Source: Arthrobacter sp. MA-N2
GTDB lineage: Bacteria > Actinomycetota > Actinomycetes > Actinomycetales > Micrococcaceae
NCBI RefSeq assembly: GCF_000517125.1
Contig: NZ_KI912156.1
Coordinates: 2,290-66,289, forward strand
Direction of reading: 5' to 3'
DNA: 64,000 nt
Part shown: piece by piece, positions 7,171-18,314 of the stretch
How positions within the stretch are numbered: position 1 is the stretch's first letter
How the letters are laid out: the number at the start of each line of letters is the position of its first letter
Position numbers and translations under genes: made by a program
Notes under the pieces: model-generated
Databases searched by the model: none
What the model was told of the DNA's origin: nothing
The model's input: only the letters and a program-made list of their open reading frames with translations

Positions 7171-9111
7171 ATGACTATCAGCAGTGAAGCTCAAGCCGTT
7201 GTTGGGACGGCGCATCCGTTGGATCCGTTGTCGCGGGCGGAGATTTCCCGTGTGGTTTCGATTTTGAAGGAGGGGCCGGCTGCGGGGGAGTCGTTCCGTT
7301 TTATCAGTGTTGAGTTGCGTGAGCCGTCCAAGGCGGATTTGCGTGGTGGTGTGCAGGTGGCGCGTGAGGCGGACGCGGTTTTGGTGGACCGGGCTCAGGG
7401 GCGTGCGTTCGAGGCGGTTGTTGGTCTTGATACGGGCACGGTTGATAAGTGGGCGCAGCTTGCTGTGGGTGTTCAGCCGCCGTTCATGGTGGATGAGTTT
7501 GCCGAGGGTGAGGAGAGTTGCCGGAAGAATCCCGAGGTTCAGGCTGCTTTGGCCAAGCGTGGGATCACGGATATGTCCTTGGTTTGTTTCGAGCCGTGGT
7601 CCGTGGGGTATTTCGGTGAGGATGATGAGGGGCGGCGTTTGATGCGTGCCCTGGTTTTTGTTCGGGACGAGGCGGACGATAGCCCGTACGCGCACCCGAT
7701 CGAGAACTTCATTGTGATCGTGGATTTGAATTCCGGTGAGGTTGTCAAGCTTGAGGATGATCAGGCGATCCCGGTTCCGAAGGCTTCGGGTAATTATCTG
7801 CCCAAGTATGTTGGTCCGGCCCGTACGGACCTGAAGCCGATTGAGATCACCCAGCCCGAGGGTGCTTCGTTCACGGTGACGGGTAATCATGTGCAGTGGG
7901 CTGATTGGTCTTTCCGGGTGGGGTTCACCCCGCGTGAGGGTTTGGTCCTGCATCAGCTCAAGTTCCGGGACCAGGGTGTTGAGCGTCCGGTGATCAACCG
8001 GGCTTCGTTGTCGGAAATGGTTGTTCCGTATGGTGATACGGCCCCGGTGCAGGCGAAGAAGAACGCGTTTGATTCCGGTGAGTACAACATCGGTAACATG
8101 GCTAACTCCCTGACGCTGGGTTGTGACTGCCTGGGTGAGATCAGGTACTTCGATGGTCATAGCGTGGACAGCCTGGGTAACCCGTGGACGATCGAGAACG
8201 CGATCTGCATGCATGAGGAAGACGATTCCATTTTGTGGAAGCACTTCGATTTCCGTGAGGCCACCACCGAGACCCGGCGCAGCCGGAAGCTGGTGATTTC
8301 CTTCATTGCTACGGTCGCGAACTATGAGTACGCGTTCTACTGGCACCTTTTCCTTGACGGGAGCATCGAGTTCCTGGTCAAGGCCACCGGTATTCTTTCC
8401 ACTGCCGGGCAGAAGCCTGGTGAGAAGAGCCCGTACGGGCAGTCCCTGAACAACGATGGCCTGTACGCCCCGATCCACCAGCACATGTTCAACGTCCGGA
8501 TGGACTTCGAGCTTGATGGTGTGAAGAACGCCGTTTACGAAGTGGACATGGAAATCCCCCGGGAGAACCCGACCCATACCGCGTTCATGGCCGTGGATCG
8601 TTTGCTGGAGACCGAGAAAGCCGCGATCCGCAAGACCGATTCGGGCAAGCACCGGTTCTGGAAGATCGTCAACCACGAAAGCAGGAACATCGTCGATGAA
8701 CCGGTCGCGTACCGGTTGATCCCCACCGATGGCATCCAGCTCGCGGCCGGGGACGAGTCCTACGTTTCCAAACGCGCCCAGTTCGCCCGGAACAACCTCT
8801 GGGTCACCGCGTACGACCGGACCGAACGCTTCGCTGCCGGGGAGTTCCCGAACCAGTCCACCGGCGCCGATGACGGCCTGCATATCTGGACCGAAAAGGA
8901 CCGGAACATCGTGGATGAGGACCTCGTGGTCTGGTACACCTTCGGCATGCACCACGTCGTCCGTCTCGAAGACTGGCCCGTGATGCCCCGCCAGAACATC
9001 GGCTTCATGCTCGAACCCCACGGCTTCTTCAACCAAAACCCCACCCTGAACCTCCCCACCGAAACCCGGGGCACCAACGGCGGGCACTGCAGCACAGGAA
9101 ACGACCAATAA
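7171..9111 (+). CDS. Copper-containing primary-amine oxidase (topaquinone)
   Basis: A 646-residue homodimeric enzyme that oxidises primary amines to aldehydes, ammonia and H2O2 (EC 1.4.3.21). The N2/N3 domains precede a C-terminal beta-sandwich catalytic domain. The topaquinone precursor is Y385 in NYE. The catalytic base is D301 in FDSGEY. The copper ligands are H436 and H438 (IHQHMF) and H595 (FGMHHVVR). It ends near HCSTG, as Arthrobacter phenylethylamine, histamine and methylamine oxidases do (HCHG-like). Start at ATG 7171 with AAGGAGA 5-6 nt upstream. There is no signal peptide. Substrate choice (methylamine, tyramine or histamine) cannot be decided. The gene has its own structured leader. 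Confidence 0.95.
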   Translation: MTISSEAQAVVGTAHPLDPLSRAEISRVVSILKEGPAAGESFRFISVELREPSKADLRGGVQVAREADAVLVDRAQGRAFEAVVGLDTGTVDKWAQLAVGVQPPFMVDEFAEGEESCRKNPEVQAALAKRGITDMSLVCFEPWSVGYFGEDDEGRRLMRALVFVRDEADDSPYAHPIENFIVIVDLNSGEVVKLEDDQAIPVPKASGNYLPKYVGPARTDLKPIEITQPEGASFTVTGNHVQWADWSFRVGFTPREGLVLHQLKFRDQGVERPVINRASLSEMVVPYGDTAPVQAKKNAFDSGEYNIGNMANSLTLGCDCLGEIRYFDGHSVDSLGNPWTIENAICMHEEDDSILWKHFDFREATTETRRSRKLVISFIATVANYEYAFYWHLFLDGSIEFLVKATGILSTAGQKPGEKSPYGQSLNNDGLYAPIHQHMFNVRMDFELDGVKNAVYEVDMEIPRENPTHTAFMAVDRLLETEKAAIRKTDSGKHRFWKIVNHESRNIVDEPVAYRLIPTDGIQLAAGDESYVSKRAQFARNNLWVTAYDRTERFAAGEFPNQSTGADDGLHIWTEKDRNIVDEDLVVWYTFGMHHVVRLEDWPVMPRQNIGFMLEPHGFFNQNPTLNLPTETRGTNGGHCSTGNDQ

Positions 9112-9130
9112 AGCCAAGCAAGCACTAACC

Positions 9131-9169
9131 GTGGTCCCCGGCGCCCTCCACACCCGCACCGGGGACCAC
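9131..9169 (+). terminator. Terminator hairpin 1 after amine oxidase
   Basis: Arms GTGGTCCCCGG and CCGGGGACCAC form an 11-bp perfect stem around a 17-nt loop, 19 nt past the stop codon. Confidence 0.75.
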
Positions 9170-9185
9170 ACCCCTTTCCCCGATC

Positions 9186-9226
9186 TTCAGTCCCCGGCGC
9201 TGTCCACACCCGCACCGGGGACTGAA
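9186..9226 (+). terminator. Terminator hairpin 2, a near copy of hairpin 1
   Basis: Arms TTCAGTCCCCGG and CCGGGGACTGAA form a 12-bp perfect stem. The core (TCCCCGGCG...TCCACACCCGCACCGGGGA) nearly repeats that of the hairpin at 9131-9169, so the pair looks like a tandem duplication with outer arms that changed together. Confidence 0.7.
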
Positions 9227-9258
9227 CCCATACCCCACCCAAACCCAGCAGCGAGAGC

Positions 9259-9934
9259 GTGATCCACGTGTTCAACATCCCCGCCATTACCTGGACCCTC
9301 ACCGCCGCCCTGCTCCTGGGCGGAAGCTACCACGCCCTGCAAGCAGCACGGACCCGCCACCACACAGACCGGGTCAACAACATCCTCCACGCCCTCATGA
9401 ACATCCTGATGGCCGCCATGCTCTGGAACCTCGCACCCACCACCCTGCTGGCCCAAATCGCCGTCCTCACCGGCGCAGCCCTCTGGTTCACCATCCAAGC
9501 CGTCGCCCGCCCCGAATTCAAAACACTCTGCACCACCGCCCAAGGCCGGCTCAAATGCGCCTACCACGCCCTCACCATGGCCGGCGCAGCCCTCATGATT
9601 CGCCCTCATGAACCAAGGAACCACCCCCGCCCAGGGAACCACCCCCGCACAAACAATGACCATGCCCATGCCCATGCCAGCCACCCACCACACCATGACA
9701 ACAACGCCCCACAGCCCGGCAACCCCAACACTCGATCACTCACCGGCACTAGCGATCCTCCCGGCAACATTCTTCACAGCCGCAGCAGTAATATTCCTCA
9801 TCCTCCTACTGCGCGCCCGACGACAAAAAACCACCCACCCCAAAACAACCCCACCACCCCACACCCGCACAAACCACGGACTCGAAGCCCTCGGCGCCAC
9901 CACCATGGCCCTCATGTTCGCCACCATGACATAA
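9259..9934 (+). pseudogene. DUF5134 membrane protein gene with a one-base frameshift
   Basis: The first part (from 9259, GTG/ATG context near GAGCG) encodes two or three hydrophobic helices ending in HALTMAGAALM, typical of DUF5134 proteins. The frame then runs into a Pro/His-rich stretch without family character. The correct continuation is in the next frame: FALMNQGTTPAQ, a Met/His-rich MPMPMPATHHTM stretch, a transmembrane helix (LAILPATFFTAAAVIFLILLL) and the family-like end GLEALGATTMALMFATMT, stopping at 9934. Removing one A at about 9598 (ATG-A-TTC) joins the two. His/Met-rich membrane proteins of this type are often near copper genes. Either a real recent mutation or a sequence error. 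Uninterrupted translation in the first frame ends at 9984. Confidence 0.7.
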
Positions 9935-9980
9935 ACAACTGTCACCAAAGGCCGCCAAGGCCACAGGCCACCCGAAAGGC

Positions 9981-11426
9981 CTAGGCCCGTACGTCGTCCG
10001 CCTCGCTGGCTCGGCGCGCCTCGGCGCCCCGCACGCTTTCAGCACCCGAGGACGGCCGCCCTGCAATCCGCGGCGCAATGAGAAGTCCGATGACCGCGAT
10101 TCCCGCAGTCAGTGCGAACACGCCAGAGAAGGACGCGGGGAAGGAGGCCGCCGCCGTCGTCATGGCACTGAAGACGAGTCCCGTCACGGCGAGCGAGAGG
10201 GCACCCCCGAGGGAATCGGCGATGGACATCGCCGAACTGTTGAAGCCTTGGTCCTCGGGCGTGGAGAGAGCCAAGGTCATGACGCTAAGCCTCGGGTACA
10301 TCAAGCCCATGCCGGCGCCCGCGAACAGCCAGCCCGCAATCGCCACCCCTGCCGGCCACCCGGACACTGTAGTCACGAGGAGGACGGCGATGGCACCGAG
10401 CACCAACGCGGAACCGATCCGGACCGCCAGGGCGCTGCCGAGCCTGGATCCCAGCCGTCCTTGGACGGCGGAGGCACCGGCCCAGGCGAGCGCCGATCCC
10501 GTCAAAGCGAGTCCGGCGAACGCTGGCGTGAAGGAGTATCGATCCGTGAGGAGGTACGGCACGTACACCTCAGCACCGAAAAAGGCTGCGGAGGCGAATC
10601 CGCGCATCAGGATGACGCTCGGCAATCCACGGTGCGCGCGGAGCGTGCCGCGGGGAACCAACGGCCGCACGGCCAGCATGGCAACGGCGAGCGCGACGGC
10701 GGCTATCACCCAAGCGACGCCGGGCACCTGGCCGGACAGGTTCAGGCCGAGGACGGCGAGGGCTGCGAGCGCGGCCCATCCCATGCGGCCGATCGCCCAA
10801 GGCGCAATGGCGGCTTCAGACGCCTCCCGTGGGCCTGGCGCCGGGCGCATGCCCCGCATGGCGGGGAGGATCATCGCCAACGCCGGGACCACGAGGCCGA
10901 CCACGCCCAGGAATACCCAGTGCCAGCTGCTCAATTGGGCAACGACACCCGCGGCGAAAGGACCGATCATCGATGGAATGACCCAGGCAGCCGAGAACGC
11001 GGCGAAGACCTGGGCGTGGAGCCTTGCAGGGTAGACCCGGGCGATCACCACGTAGAGCGCCACCGTCATCGCGCCGCCGCCAAGGCCCTGGACGAGCCGT
11101 CCCGCCACGAGCATCGGCATGGAAACCGCGATACCGGCGATCAACAACCCTGCCGCGAACAAGGCCACGGACGCGTACAACGGGGCGGCCGGACCGCGCC
11201 GGTCCGCCCAGTTCCCCGCGACGACCATCCCGATAACGCCCGTGGCGAGAGGCCCGGCGAAGGCCAGTGCATAGAGCCCGGCACCATCCAGCTCGCGACT
11301 CACCAGCGGCATGATGGTGGTGACGGCCATCGATTCAAAAGCTGCCAGGAAGACCAACGCGCACGCACCCGCCGTCGCTAGAAGGTAGGGGCGTTGTAGT
11401 ATGCCGGCTGTTGCGTCGTCGCTCAT
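9981..11426 (-). CDS. MFS drug-efflux-type transporter
   Basis: A 481-residue protein with about 14 hydrophobic segments, fitting the 14-helix DHA2-like drug:proton antiporters. The loop 2-3 motif appears as GNWADRRGPAAPLY and the conserved motif-C-like GRLVQGLGGGAM follows. The C-terminus carries a polar tail. It starts at ATG 11426 near the promoter of nothing else on this strand, 110 nt downstream of the universal stress gene stop, so it may be read through from the ATPase operon or have its own promoter. The substrate is unknown. Confidence 0.85.
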   Translation of the reverse strand: MSDDATAGILQRPYLLATAGACALVFLAAFESMAVTTIMPLVSRELDGAGLYALAFAGPLATGVIGMVVAGNWADRRGPAAPLYASVALFAAGLLIAGIAVSMPMLVAGRLVQGLGGGAMTVALYVVIARVYPARLHAQVFAAFSAAWVIPSMIGPFAAGVVAQLSSWHWVFLGVVGLVVPALAMILPAMRGMRPAPGPREASEAAIAPWAIGRMGWAALAALAVLGLNLSGQVPGVAWVIAAVALAVAMLAVRPLVPRGTLRAHRGLPSVILMRGFASAAFFGAEVYVPYLLTDRYSFTPAFAGLALTGSALAWAGASAVQGRLGSRLGSALAVRIGSALVLGAIAVLLVTTVSGWPAGVAIAGWLFAGAGMGLMYPRLSVMTLALSTPEDQGFNSSAMSIADSLGGALSLAVTGLVFSAMTTAAASFPASFSGVFALTAGIAVIGLLIAPRIAGRPSSGAESVRGAEARRASEADDVRA

Positions 11427-11536
11427 CCCTCCAGCCTAGAAGCCCGGACGGGTTGGGGCCACGGAGCCAGTGCGCACCGCCCACGTCAACGGTCAACGGG
11501 GAGGTTCCCGAACATGCTTGCGGGCCGAGACCGTCC

Positions 11537-11977
11537 TCAGGATGCTCCGCGCAACGGCACCACCAACACGGGGACGCCCGAGAACTCCAAAACCCGCAGG
11601 GTATGGCTTCCGATGTATGGTGTTGCGCTGCCCGGACGGTCCACAAGGGCAACTACTATCAGGGCCGCCCCGACGTCGCGGGCCTCGGCGAGAATTTCGG
11701 CTGCGACCCGGCCCGAGCGATGGGCGAGTGAGACCTCCACTCCTGCCGCGGTTGCGAGCGCGGCGACATGCCGGAGGGCCGCGTCGGCAGCGAGGTCGGA
11801 ACTTCTCGCCATGGCGGAGGGATCGATGCTGCCGGGATGCCTCTCCAGCGCCCTCGCATCCTGGACGGTCAGGACCCTCAGGCTCGCGTTGAGCCGACGG
11901 GCATAATCAACCGCCACTTCGGCGGCCCGGAAGGCTGCCCGTGAGTCATTCACAGCCACCAGGATCACGTCGCTCAT
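11537..11977 (-). CDS. Universal stress protein (UspA family)
   Basis: A 146-residue single-domain Usp fold. It begins ILVAVNDS (nucleotide-binding beta-1 region), has a DARAL segment after beta-2 and ends with the weakly conserved G-x9-G-x-S/T region (IGSHTLRVLEFSGVPVLVVP). It overlaps the stop of the V-type ATPase subunit D gene by 4 nt (11974-11977), so it is the last gene of that operon. This suggests a link between stress or energy status and the ATPase. The canonical ATP-binding G-2x-G-9x-G(S/T) motif is only partly present, so ATP binding is uncertain. Confidence 0.85.
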   Translation of the reverse strand: MSDVILVAVNDSRAAFRAAEVAVDYARRLNASLRVLTVQDARALERHPGSIDPSAMARSSDLAADAALRHVAALATAAGVEVSLAHRSGRVAAEILAEARDVGAALIVVALVDRPGSATPYIGSHTLRVLEFSGVPVLVVPLRGAS

Positions 11978-12612
11978 GAGCCCCCTCCCGCATCGGAATC
12001 CGGCACGGGTCGTCCCCGGTTCGCCGCCGACCGGTCCGCCGCCCAGCGCAGGCGCAGGCTTTCTTCAAGTTCCTGCGCGTCGAGCTGACGCCGGATGGCC
12101 AGCAATTCGTTTTCCAATTTCGGAATCCAGCGGTTCTCAACTGCACGCTGCCGGATTCTGGTCGCAGCGAGTTCCGCGGTCAGCAGCATTTCCGCACGCT
12201 GGACGGCGGCAAAGCGAACGCCGGCTTCAAGTGCCTTGCGATGAACGACGGCGGCGTAGGAGAGTGCCGAGCTTCCGCCCGCTCCTGGCGCCGCCGGGAG
12301 CCGACACTCCGGATCTTCGGGGTACGGCACACCCATGGCGCTGGCCCACCGCATCTGGACCTCGGCGGCTTCCGACGGTGCAGCCGCCTCGATCTGCCCG
12401 GTTCCGTCCAGAGCGGCAGAGCGGCGCAGCCAAAGCGCAGCTTCCCTTGCCAGCGCTTCCCACTCCGTACGGCTCAGTTCTTCGCGCAGCTGGAACCGTT
12501 CCAGCTCGTCCGCCAAAATGTGCTGTTTCCGGTCCAGCAGGCGTGCGCCGTGGCGGGCTGTGACCAGCCGCCGCTCGATCCGGACCTTCGCTGCCCGTCC
12601 CGTGCCACTCAT
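11974..12612 (-). CDS. V/A-type ATPase subunit D (central stalk)
   Basis: A 212-residue, mostly helical protein. The Arg-rich N-terminus (KVRIERRLVTARHGARLLDRKQHILADEL) is typical of subunit D, the rotor coiled coil inserted in the A3B3 head. A matching C-terminal helix (residues about 155-195) completes the coiled coil. It overlaps subunit B upstream and the Usp gene downstream by 4 nt each. The insertion between the helices is Gly/Ala-rich. Confidence 0.88.
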   Translation of the reverse strand: MSGTGRAAKVRIERRLVTARHGARLLDRKQHILADELERFQLREELSRTEWEALAREAALWLRRSAALDGTGQIEAAAPSEAAEVQMRWASAMGVPYPEDPECRLPAAPGAGGSSALSYAAVVHRKALEAGVRFAAVQRAEMLLTAELAATRIRQRAVENRWIPKLENELLAIRRQLDAQELEESLRLRWAADRSAANRGRPVPDSDAGGGS

Positions 12613-14054
12613 GGATTGCCATCCCGGTGGGGCAAGTAGCGCTTCAGGAAATCGGTGGACACCATTGTCAGCTCTTGTTCCGGTAGCGCAGCCAACGCAG
12701 CCCAGGCCCGTGCCAACGTATCGTCCAAGGTACGGATTTCGTCGCGGCCCTGCTTGAAGAGGCCGTTCTCCACCAGAGTCTGGAACTCGATGTAACTGCG
12801 GTCGGTTTCACTCAGCGCCGCCGCACCGACCAGCTCGGCCAATTCGGTGGCTTGCCGTGCACGCGCCATGGCAGCAAGAACCTGGGCGGCAACGTCGAGG
12901 TGGTCTTCGCGTGTCCGGTCTTTACCAGCACCGCTGCGCATCAGCCGCGACAGGGAGGACAGGACGTCGACTGGCGGGTAGATGCCACGGGATGCTATTT
13001 CGGGAGCAAGGACAATTTGTCCCTCGGTGATGTAGCCGGTCAGGTCCGGAACCGGGTGGGTCATGTCGCCGCCCGGCATCGTCAGCACTGGGACGATCGT
13101 GACGGAGCCATCGTGGCCTTTGACCCGCCCACAGCGCTCATAAAGGGTGGCAAGGTCGCTGTACAAGTAACCGGGGTAGGCCCGTCGCGCCGGAATTTCC
13201 CGTCGCGCAGCAGAAACCTCACGGACCGCCTCGGCATAACTGGTCATGTCTGACATGATCACGAGAACGTCGTGGCCCTCGGTATATGCAAGGTGTTCGG
13301 CAATGGTGAGGGCGATCCGCGGTGTGAGTATCCGTTCAATGACCGGATCGTCGGCCGCATTGAGGAGGAGCACCAATTCTCCCTCGGCAGATCGTCCTTC
13401 GAGGCGGTCCCTGACGTATGCGATATCAGCGTGGGTCAGGCCCATCGCGGCGAACACCACCCGGAAGGACTGACCGCTCGAGGTCGCTTGGGCTGCAATC
13501 TGGGTAGCCAGCGTCAAGTGCGCAAGACCGGGCACGGAGAAGATGGGGAGTTTTTGTCCCCTGACCAGGGTGGTCAATCCATCGATGACGGAAATGCCGG
13601 TCAAGACAGGTTCTTGCGGGGGTTCCCGGTAGACGGGGTTCAGCGGCCAACCGCTGACAGGAAGCGTTGCCGTCCCCGAAACGGGGGGCCCGCCGTCGAG
13701 CGGTTCACCGCGACCATTGCAGACACGTCCCAGCCATTCGGTTCCCACTTCGATGTGCAAGGGACGTCCCTCGAAACGGATCCTAATGCCGCCCAGCGAC
13801 ATGCCGTCGGTGCTTTCAAGTACCTGCAAAGTGGCGAGGTCCTGGTCCACTTCGAGAACCAGGCCGTGCCGGCGCTCACCGCCGTCCATGTCGATCGTGG
13901 CGAATTCATCCCAGCCGACTCCTTCTATCCCGCCTGCGATGAGCAGTGGTCCACGGAGCTCCCGAACATCGCCGTGGGAGATCTGCGCGGCGAAGGCCGG
14001 GGGTAGCGGCAACGGGCCGGCTTCGCGGGGCTCCGCGGCTTGTGAATGGGTCAT
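12609..14054 (-). CDS. V/A-type ATPase subunit B (non-catalytic)
   Basis: 481 residues with the alpha/beta ATPase fold. The usual B-subunit landmarks are present: GRVCNGRGEPLDG, PIFSVPGLAHL where the catalytic subunit has a P-loop, VIMSDMTSYAEAVREVSAARREIPARRAYPGYLYSDLATLYERCGRV, and VTIVPVLTMPGGDMTHPVPDLTGYITEGQI. The lack of a GKT P-loop confirms the non-catalytic role. It overlaps subunit A upstream and D downstream by ATGA. Confidence 0.95.
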   Translation of the reverse strand: MTHSQAAEPREAGPLPLPPAFAAQISHGDVRELRGPLLIAGGIEGVGWDEFATIDMDGGERRHGLVLEVDQDLATLQVLESTDGMSLGGIRIRFEGRPLHIEVGTEWLGRVCNGRGEPLDGGPPVSGTATLPVSGWPLNPVYREPPQEPVLTGISVIDGLTTLVRGQKLPIFSVPGLAHLTLATQIAAQATSSGQSFRVVFAAMGLTHADIAYVRDRLEGRSAEGELVLLLNAADDPVIERILTPRIALTIAEHLAYTEGHDVLVIMSDMTSYAEAVREVSAARREIPARRAYPGYLYSDLATLYERCGRVKGHDGSVTIVPVLTMPGGDMTHPVPDLTGYITEGQIVLAPEIASRGIYPPVDVLSSLSRLMRSGAGKDRTREDHLDVAAQVLAAMARARQATELAELVGAAALSETDRSYIEFQTLVENGLFKQGRDEIRTLDDTLARAWAALAALPEQELTMVSTDFLKRYLPHRDGNP

Positions 14055-15799
14055 TGCAAGGCCTCCAATGCCTTCAGCATCTCACCGCTGCGGGCTTTGA
14101 CAGCCGCCGCGTCCGCGGGCCCCGTTTCTTCACGTGCCCGAAGAACCAGTCCGAGATCGGCTCGCTCGATCGTGGTGGCAGCAACCCCCCGTTCCACAAG
14201 CCTCTGGCAAGCATCGACGACGTCGAGCACGAGGTCGAGTAATGCGGCGCCTTTTTCCGGGGAACAGAACCCGTCATTGGCGCTAAGCGCGTTTTGCATC
14301 AGCACGCCGTCACGCAACAGGCGACCACCTAGCAGCACCATCCGTTCGTGGCCTGGCAGCGAGGAGGTCCCGATGATCTCCGCCAGTTCGGCGAGCTGGT
14401 CCGCCTGGGCCAGCAGGGTGGCTGCGCGAGCCCGACGGGCCGCCCAACCGGATTGCCCGTTGGCCTCATGCCAGGTGCCGAGGGCTTCCGCGTCGCGGGC
14501 GAAGGAGCTTGTCCAGCTCACGGCGGGATAGTGCCTTGAGTAGGCCAGATCCCGGTCCAACATCCACAAGGACCGGACAAACCGCTGGGAGTCCGTGGTG
14601 ACCGGCTCCGTCATGTCGCCCCCGGGCGGGGAAACAGCCCCGATCACCGTCACGGAGGCTGTCTTCCCGCCGAGCGTCGTCACAGTGCCGGCCCGCTCGT
14701 AGAAGGAGGCCAGTTCCGATGCGAGATTCGCCGGGTAACCCTCCTCGGCGGGTAGGTCACCGTTCCGGTTGGCGAATTCGCGCAAGGCCTCTGCCCAGCG
14801 GGAGGTCGAATCCGCGATCACGACGACGTCATAACCCATGTCCCGGTAATATTCGGCAACCGTGATCCCGCTGAAGATGCTTGCCTCCCGCGCCATCATG
14901 GGCATATTCGAGGTATTGGCGATAATGACGGTACGGTCAATCAGCTTTCCCCCCGTCCGTCCGTCCTCAAGCTGCGAGAGTCCGTCCAGGACATCAGCCA
15001 TTTCGTTGCCGCGCTCCCCGCAGCCCACGTAGACAATGACGTCGGCGTCGCTCCACTTCGCTATCTGCTGCAGCATCATGGTCTTGCCGGTCCCGAATCC
15101 GCCCGGAACCGCCGCAGCCGTTCCCCGCGCCACCGGAAACATCAGGTCAAGGACTCTCTGGCCCGTATGCAGGGGCTCCGTGCTTGTGTGCCTGGTCCTG
15201 AACGGCCGCGGGCGGCGCACCGGACAGCGTTCGGCAAGGGTCACCTCGTGGTCGCCCACCACGGCTACGGTGTCGAACAGGTGAACTGTGCTCTTTGGAG
15301 CCAGCCAGCCGAGCTTGCCCGATACGCCCGCCGGAACCAGAACCCGGTGTACCACCGACCCCGAATCCGGCACAGTGCCCAAGACATCGCCGGAGGAGAC
15401 ACTCGTCCCGGGTACCGCCTCCGGTTGGAAGGTCCACTCGCGGGCCAACGACGTCGGGTCTTCCGCGGATCCCGACCGTTCGGGCGTCAGCCACATCGGT
15501 GCCGAGGAAAGCGGCCGCATGAGCCCGTCGAACACCTGCCCGAGCAAACCGGGCCCCATCAGTCCGGAAAGTTCGCCGCCGGTCGGGGCAGCAACGTCGC
15601 CGGCTTTAAGGCCACCGGTGTATTCATAGGCCTGCAGGGTTGCCCGGGTCCCGGTTATGGCCACGGTTTCGGCGCTGATGCGGCGGGGGCCGACGGCGAT
15701 CAGTTCAAGCATGGACAACCCATCAACTCCCTCGATCTCGACGAGGGGTCCGCTGACGTGCACCACGGTGCCGTCCTTCCGTGCCGCTACCGGTTCCAC
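14051..15799 (-). CDS. V/A-type ATPase subunit A (catalytic)
   Basis: 582 residues, the normal size. The Walker A motif is GGFGTGKT at 233-240. Around it are YVGCGERGNEMADVL, NTSNMPMMAREASI, the Walker B region VVVIADSTSRWAEALRE and GYPANLASELASFYERAG. Residues about 110-200 form the non-homologous insert that separates A subunits from F-type beta subunits. Coupled to subunits E and B. Direction of work (ATP-driven H+ or Na+ pumping versus synthesis) cannot be read from this subunit. Confidence 0.96.
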   Translation of the reverse strand: MEPVAARKDGTVVHVSGPLVEIEGVDGLSMLELIAVGPRRISAETVAITGTRATLQAYEYTGGLKAGDVAAPTGGELSGLMGPGLLGQVFDGLMRPLSSAPMWLTPERSGSAEDPTSLAREWTFQPEAVPGTSVSSGDVLGTVPDSGSVVHRVLVPAGVSGKLGWLAPKSTVHLFDTVAVVGDHEVTLAERCPVRRPRPFRTRHTSTEPLHTGQRVLDLMFPVARGTAAAVPGGFGTGKTMMLQQIAKWSDADVIVYVGCGERGNEMADVLDGLSQLEDGRTGGKLIDRTVIIANTSNMPMMAREASIFSGITVAEYYRDMGYDVVVIADSTSRWAEALREFANRNGDLPAEEGYPANLASELASFYERAGTVTTLGGKTASVTVIGAVSPPGGDMTEPVTTDSQRFVRSLWMLDRDLAYSRHYPAVSWTSSFARDAEALGTWHEANGQSGWAARRARAATLLAQADQLAELAEIIGTSSLPGHERMVLLGGRLLRDGVLMQNALSANDGFCSPEKGAALLDLVLDVVDACQRLVERGVAATTIERADLGLVLRAREETGPADAAAVKARSGEMLKALEALQ

Positions 15800-16308
15800 A
15801 GCTCACGCGCCCCGGGCATGGAGTCCAGAGCCATCTCGGCCAGCACCGGAAGGGAAAGGTCCAGTCGGCGTGACCCTGCCTGGGCGATGACACCGCCTTC
15901 AGGGCTCTCGGATACGCTCGCATCCGGGCCGAGTAGCTCCTTGCATTGCGCCGTGAGCCGGATCATCATCTCCGCGTACCGGGAATCGGAGGTGAGTCCC
16001 GCCGCAGCTTCCCGTACCCGGCGATGGAGTTCCACGCGGAGGGAATTCCGCTGTGCCAAGACAAGTTCGTGTGCCTGGCGGCGCACCCGCGCTGAACGCA
16101 TTGCCGCCTCCAAGCGAGCCGCAGACTCGCCCTCTTTGGCCGCCGCTGCGAGGATGCCTGCAGCTTCGGCGCGCGCGGCATCCAAGAGGCCGGCGGCCTC
16201 CCTGGCAGCATCGCCGCGGATCCCGGAGGCCAGTTCCTCGGCCGCAGCGCGCAGCGCCTTCCGCACTGGTTGCAGGGCGCTTTCGGATTCCGGGCCCAAC
16301 CTGGTCAC
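15787..16308 (-). CDS. V/A-type ATPase subunit E (peripheral stalk)
   Basis: 173 residues. An Ala/Glu/Arg-rich helix (residues about 15-85) leads into a short globular C-terminus. Position between F and A, size and coiled-coil composition identify it as the peripheral stalk subunit E. It overlaps subunit A by 13 nt and subunit F by 4 nt. Sequence signal alone is weak; context decides. Confidence 0.8.
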   Translation of the reverse strand: MTRLGPESESALQPVRKALRAAAEELASGIRGDAAREAAGLLDAARAEAAGILAAAAKEGESAARLEAAMRSARVRRQAHELVLAQRNSLRVELHRRVREAAAGLTSDSRYAEMMIRLTAQCKELLGPDASVSESPEGGVIAQAGSRRLDLSLPVLAEMALDSMPGARELWNR

Positions 16309-16529
16309 GAGGGAAGCACCACGCTCATGGGCGAGCGGGGATCAGCCAGGAGCTGGTCCAGTGAGCGCGCCGCGGCGGGCGTGAGCACCACCACCGCAGT
16401 TCCCTCGGGCAGCGCCCTCCACGCATGGCGGAATTCTTCATCGGTGGAGCCTGCGAAGACGCTGACCCCCGCAAGCAGGAATCCGTCCAGCAGGGCCTGT
16501 TCACCGATCGCGGCAATGGTGTGGGACAT
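16305..16529 (-). CDS. V/A-type ATPase subunit F (short central stalk subunit)
   Basis: 74 residues from the ATG at 16529. A longer open frame begins at 16652, but that part overlaps subunit K and has no family character. The sequence MSHTIAAIGEQALLDGFLLAGV resembles the start of subunit F, and the remainder has a Rossmann-like alternation (GTAVVVLTPAAARSL). At 74 residues it is shorter than usual (about 100). It overlaps subunit E by 4 nt. Confidence 0.75.
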   Translation of the reverse strand: MSHTIAAIGEQALLDGFLLAGVSVFAGSTDEEFRHAWRALPEGTAVVVLTPAAARSLDQLLADPRSPMSVVLPS

Positions 16530-16545
16530 CGTTCCAACCACCTGC

Positions 16546-18300
<1,755 letters not shown>

Positions 18301-18314
<14 letters not shown>

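Noticed and set aside
7138..9171. A 677-codon open frame on the minus strand opposite the amine oxidase
   Set aside because: It is the antisense shadow of a strongly conserved copper amine oxidase in GC-rich DNA. It shows low complexity and no domain.
10248..11381. Plus-strand 377-codon frame opposite the MFS gene
   Set aside because: It is an antisense shadow with Arg/Gly/Glu-rich low-complexity sequence.
14051..15799. F-type ATP synthase beta subunit
   Set aside because: The ~90-residue non-homologous insert and the neighbouring D, E, F, I, K and C genes show V/A-type.
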